Origin: Virgisporangium aurantiacum
GTDB lineage: Bacteria; Actinomycetota; Actinomycetes; Mycobacteriales; Micromonosporaceae
Length of the DNA stretch: 64,000 bases
NCBI RefSeq assembly: GCF_016863635.1
Contig: NZ_BOPG01000009.1
Coordinates: forward strand, 354,560-418,559
Direction: 5' to 3'
Each line of letters starts with the position of its first letter. The stretch's first letter is position 1. The position numbers and the translations under genes were made by a program. Of this stretch, positions 62,176 to 64,000 are shown in pieces. A model generated the notes under the pieces. It was given only the letters and a program-made list of their open reading frames with translations. It made no database searches and was not told the DNA's origin.

Positions 62176-63000
62176 TCAGAGACGCAACGCAGCGTTGTCG
62201 ATCAGGCGGGTCGTGCCCACCCGGGCAGCGATCAACATGCGTGCCGGACCCTGCTCGGGGGCGGGCCCGAGGTCCGGATCCGTGACGACGACGTAGTCGA
62301 GCGACGCTCCGGGCGTCCCCTCGAACACCTCCCCCGCCGCGGCGCGGGCCGCCGCGGCGCCCTGCCCACCCACGGCGGCGGCCGCGGCCAATGCCCGCGA
62401 CAACGCCAGCGCGGTGACCCGCTGCTCGGCGGACAGGTACGTGTTGCGGCTGCTGAGCGCCAGCCCGTCGGGCTCGCGGACGGTGGGGACGCCGACGATG
62501 TCGACGCCGAGGTCCAGGTCGCGCACCATGGCGCGGACCAGCGTGAGCTGCTGGTAGTCCTTCTCGCCGAAGAACGCCGCGTCGGGGCGGGTGAGGTGCA
62601 GCAGCTTGAGCACGACGGTGAGCACGCCGTGGAAGAACCCCGGACGGCTGGCACCCTCGAGGATCCCGCCGAGCGGCCCCGGGTCGATCCGCACCGCCGG
62701 CGCGCCGTTCGGGTACATCTCCGCCTCGGCCGGCGCGAAGATCACGTCGACGCCCTCGGCTTCGGCGATGGCCAGGTCCCGTGCCCAGGTGCGCGGGTAC
62801 GTCGCGAGGTCCTCGTTCGGCCCGAACTGCAGCGGGTTCACGAACAGGGTCATGATCACGTGATCGGCACCGGACCTTGCGGCCTTCAGCAGGCTCACGT
62901 GCCCCGCGTGCAGCGCGCCCATGGTCGGCACCACGGCCACCCGTCCGCTCAGGTCCTGCCGGGCCTTGGCCAGTTCTTCCCGGGTGGTCGCGACGATCAC
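62176..63000 (-). CDS. panC: Pantothenate synthetase
   Basis: A 274-residue enzyme condensing pantoate with beta-alanine. Seen: [18 protein letters not shown] with the HxGH adenylate motif (about 24-41), [19 protein letters not shown] (about 52-70), [20 protein letters not shown] (about 143-162) and [14 protein letters not shown]. The GTG at 63000 shares GTGA with the DUF2520 gene stop. Its product is the substrate of coaX four genes downstream; panD, usually close by in this block, is absent from the window. Confidence 0.96.
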   Translation of the reverse strand: MIVATTREELAKARQDLSGRVAVVPTMGALHAGHVSLLKAARSGADHVIMTLFVNPLQFGPNEDLATYPRTWARDLAIAEAEGVDVIFAPAEAEMYPNGAPAVRIDPGPLGGILEGASRPGFFHGVLTVVLKLLHLTRPDAAFFGEKDYQQLTLVRAMVRDLDLGVDIVGVPTVREPDGLALSSRNTYLSAEQRVTALALSRALAAAAAVGGQGAAAARAAAGEVFEGTPGASLDYVVVTDPDLGPAPEQGPARMLIAARVGTTRLIDNAALRL

Positions 63001-63899
63001 ACGCGCTCCTTCGCGGTTTCGAGGACTTCCAGCAACGGCACGGCGTCGGCCGGGCGCAGGCGGCCGGCGGCGATCGCCCGGTCGGCGGTGCGCCGGGCCA
63101 GGGCGAGGTACGGCGGCACCGAACCGGGCGCGGTGGCACCCAGCGCGGCCAGATGCCCGGCGACCGTGCCCGCGTCGCCCCGCGACACCGGGCCCGTCAG
63201 CGCCGCGTCGCCCAGCGCGAGGCTGTTGTCGAGCGCGGCCTGGAGCAGCGGGCGCAGCACCCGCTCGGGGTCGCGGACGCCCGCGTCACGCAGCCGGTCA
63301 CGGGCCTCGTTGACGAGCGTGACCAGGTGGTTCGCGCCGTGCGCGAGCGCCGCGTGGTACAGCGTGCGGTCGGGTTCGGCGATCCACTCGGGGATCCCGC
63401 CAAGGTCGGCGACCAGCCGGGCCGCGCGTCGTCTGGCCGGTGCCCCCTCGGCGGTGACGCCGAACGTCACGTCCCGCGTTTCTCCGCCTTCACCGGTGAA
63501 CGTCATCACGGGGTGCACCGCCGCCGTTTCGGCACCCTGTTCGGCGGCCGGTTCCAGCGGGGCCAACCCGTGCGCGCCCGACGTGTGCACCACGAACTGG
63601 CCGGGCCGGAACGCGCCCGCCGCGGCGAGCCCACGTACCAACCCGGCGAGCACGTCGTCGGGGACGGCGATGATGACGATCTCACCCACTGCCGCCTCGT
63701 CGGGCGGCAGCACGGGTGTGCCCGGAAGCAGCCGGCCGACCCGGTCACGGTGCGAGACCGTCGACACGGCGACGACCCCGTACCCGGCGGCAGCGAGGGC
63801 CACAGCGAGCGCCGTACCTACGCGGCCGGCGCCGATCACGCTGACGGTTACCCCGTTGTTGTCGCCGTTCCCGGGGTGAACGCGCGGCGGAGCGCTCAT
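62997..63899 (-). CDS. Rossmann-like/DUF2520 dehydrogenase-fold protein
   Basis: A 300-residue protein with an N-terminal NAD(P)-binding Rossmann domain ([20 protein letters not shown], about 19-38; [19 protein letters not shown]) and a C-terminal helical DUF2520 domain ([20 protein letters not shown], about 184-203). The fold is that of ketopantoate reductases and hydroxyacid dehydrogenases. Conserved adjacency to panC (as in Rv3603c) makes a role in pantoate supply an attractive inference, unproven. The ATG at 63899 has AAGGACTGG upstream. It is the first visible gene of the cofactor operon; the last 100 bases of the window contain no gene. Confidence 0.88.
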   Translation of the reverse strand: MSAPPRVHPGNGDNNGVTVSVIGAGRVGTALAVALAAAGYGVVAVSTVSHRDRVGRLLPGTPVLPPDEAAVGEIVIIAVPDDVLAGLVRGLAAAGAFRPGQFVVHTSGAHGLAPLEPAAEQGAETAAVHPVMTFTGEGGETRDVTFGVTAEGAPARRRAARLVADLGGIPEWIAEPDRTLYHAALAHGANHLVTLVNEARDRLRDAGVRDPERVLRPLLQAALDNSLALGDAALTGPVSRGDAGTVAGHLAALGATAPGSVPPYLALARRTADRAIAAGRLRPADAVPLLEVLETAKERV

Positions 63900-64000
63900 G
63901 ATGATCCAGTCCTTACCGAGGAGGTACCGGTCAGATCATCAGTATCGCGCTGCCGCCCGTCCACCGGCACGGTCAGTGATGTATTGCTCAGGTGACCTTG

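Overview
The window is high-GC, gene-dense DNA from a Gram-positive actinomycete. It has actinobacterial hallmark genes (Lsr2, CarD, ClpC, DisA, an LpqE-like lipoprotein, a septum-formation lipoprotein), many GTG/TTG starts, very frequent 4-bp stop/start overlaps and several probable leaderless starts. From about 40 kb to the right end, gene order and orientation follow the block I recall from Mycobacterium tuberculosis (ispF-ispD-carD-lpqE-radA-disA-Rv3587c-mutY-clpC1-lsr2-coaX-panC-Rv3603c), with extra genes inserted. The type III PKS/UbiA cluster and the sugar genes suggest a Micromonosporales/Cryptosporangium-like filamentous actinomycete; this is an inference.

Layout. 1-4.3 kb: the 5' part of fumC (running off the left edge), a DoxX-like membrane protein, an anchored PQQ-type beta-propeller, and a lower-GC islet with a DUF6082-like protein and an orphan DUF397 protein. 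4.5-27.4 kb: a large surface-polysaccharide locus. It has (a) a bacillosamine-type initiation module (PglE-, PglC- and PglD-like genes with a second-strand PglF-like dehydratase), (b) a Wzc-type tyrosine kinase and a low-molecular-weight phosphatase, (c) two O-antigen polymerase/ligase-like proteins, and (d) a ten-gene minus-strand operon joined almost throughout by overlapping stop/start codons. That operon carries capE, capF and capG for UDP-N-acetyl-L-fucosamine, four glycosyltransferases, two methyltransferases and a flippase. A divergent DUF4012 protein and a small secreted protein flank it.

27.6-34.7 kb: an ABC exporter with a divergent TetR regulator that carries an extra resolvase-type helix-turn-helix and has a visible double operator; a DUF3224/VOC pair with a divergent WYL regulator and palindrome; an Lrp/AsnC regulator and hppD. 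34.8-40.1 kb: two RDD membrane proteins, an aromatic/histidinol-phosphate aminotransferase, a second PQQ-type propeller and an unknown protein. 40.1-42.7 kb: ispF, a TVP38-type membrane protein, ispD and carD, with a remarkable hairpin over the ispD start. 43.1-47.7 kb: a membrane protein and a compact type III polyketide synthase, flavoprotein, methyltransferase and UbiA prenyltransferase cluster, probably making a prenylated phenolic lipid or quinone. 47.8-57.9 kb: LpqE-like lipoprotein, radA, disA, mutY, clpC and lsr2. 57.9-63.9 kb: a cofactor operon (DUF2520 protein, panC, septum-formation lipoprotein, nadB, nadC, coaX).

How the genes work together: the polysaccharide locus appears to hold a near-complete pathway, from nucleotide-sugar synthesis through priming, chain assembly, methylation, flipping and polymerisation to phosphorylation control. 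The right-hand third is core genome: genome maintenance, proteolysis, isoprenoid precursors, NAD and CoA synthesis. Short in-frame tandem repeats are scattered through many otherwise ordinary genes. No tRNA, rRNA, CRISPR array or insertion sequence was seen.
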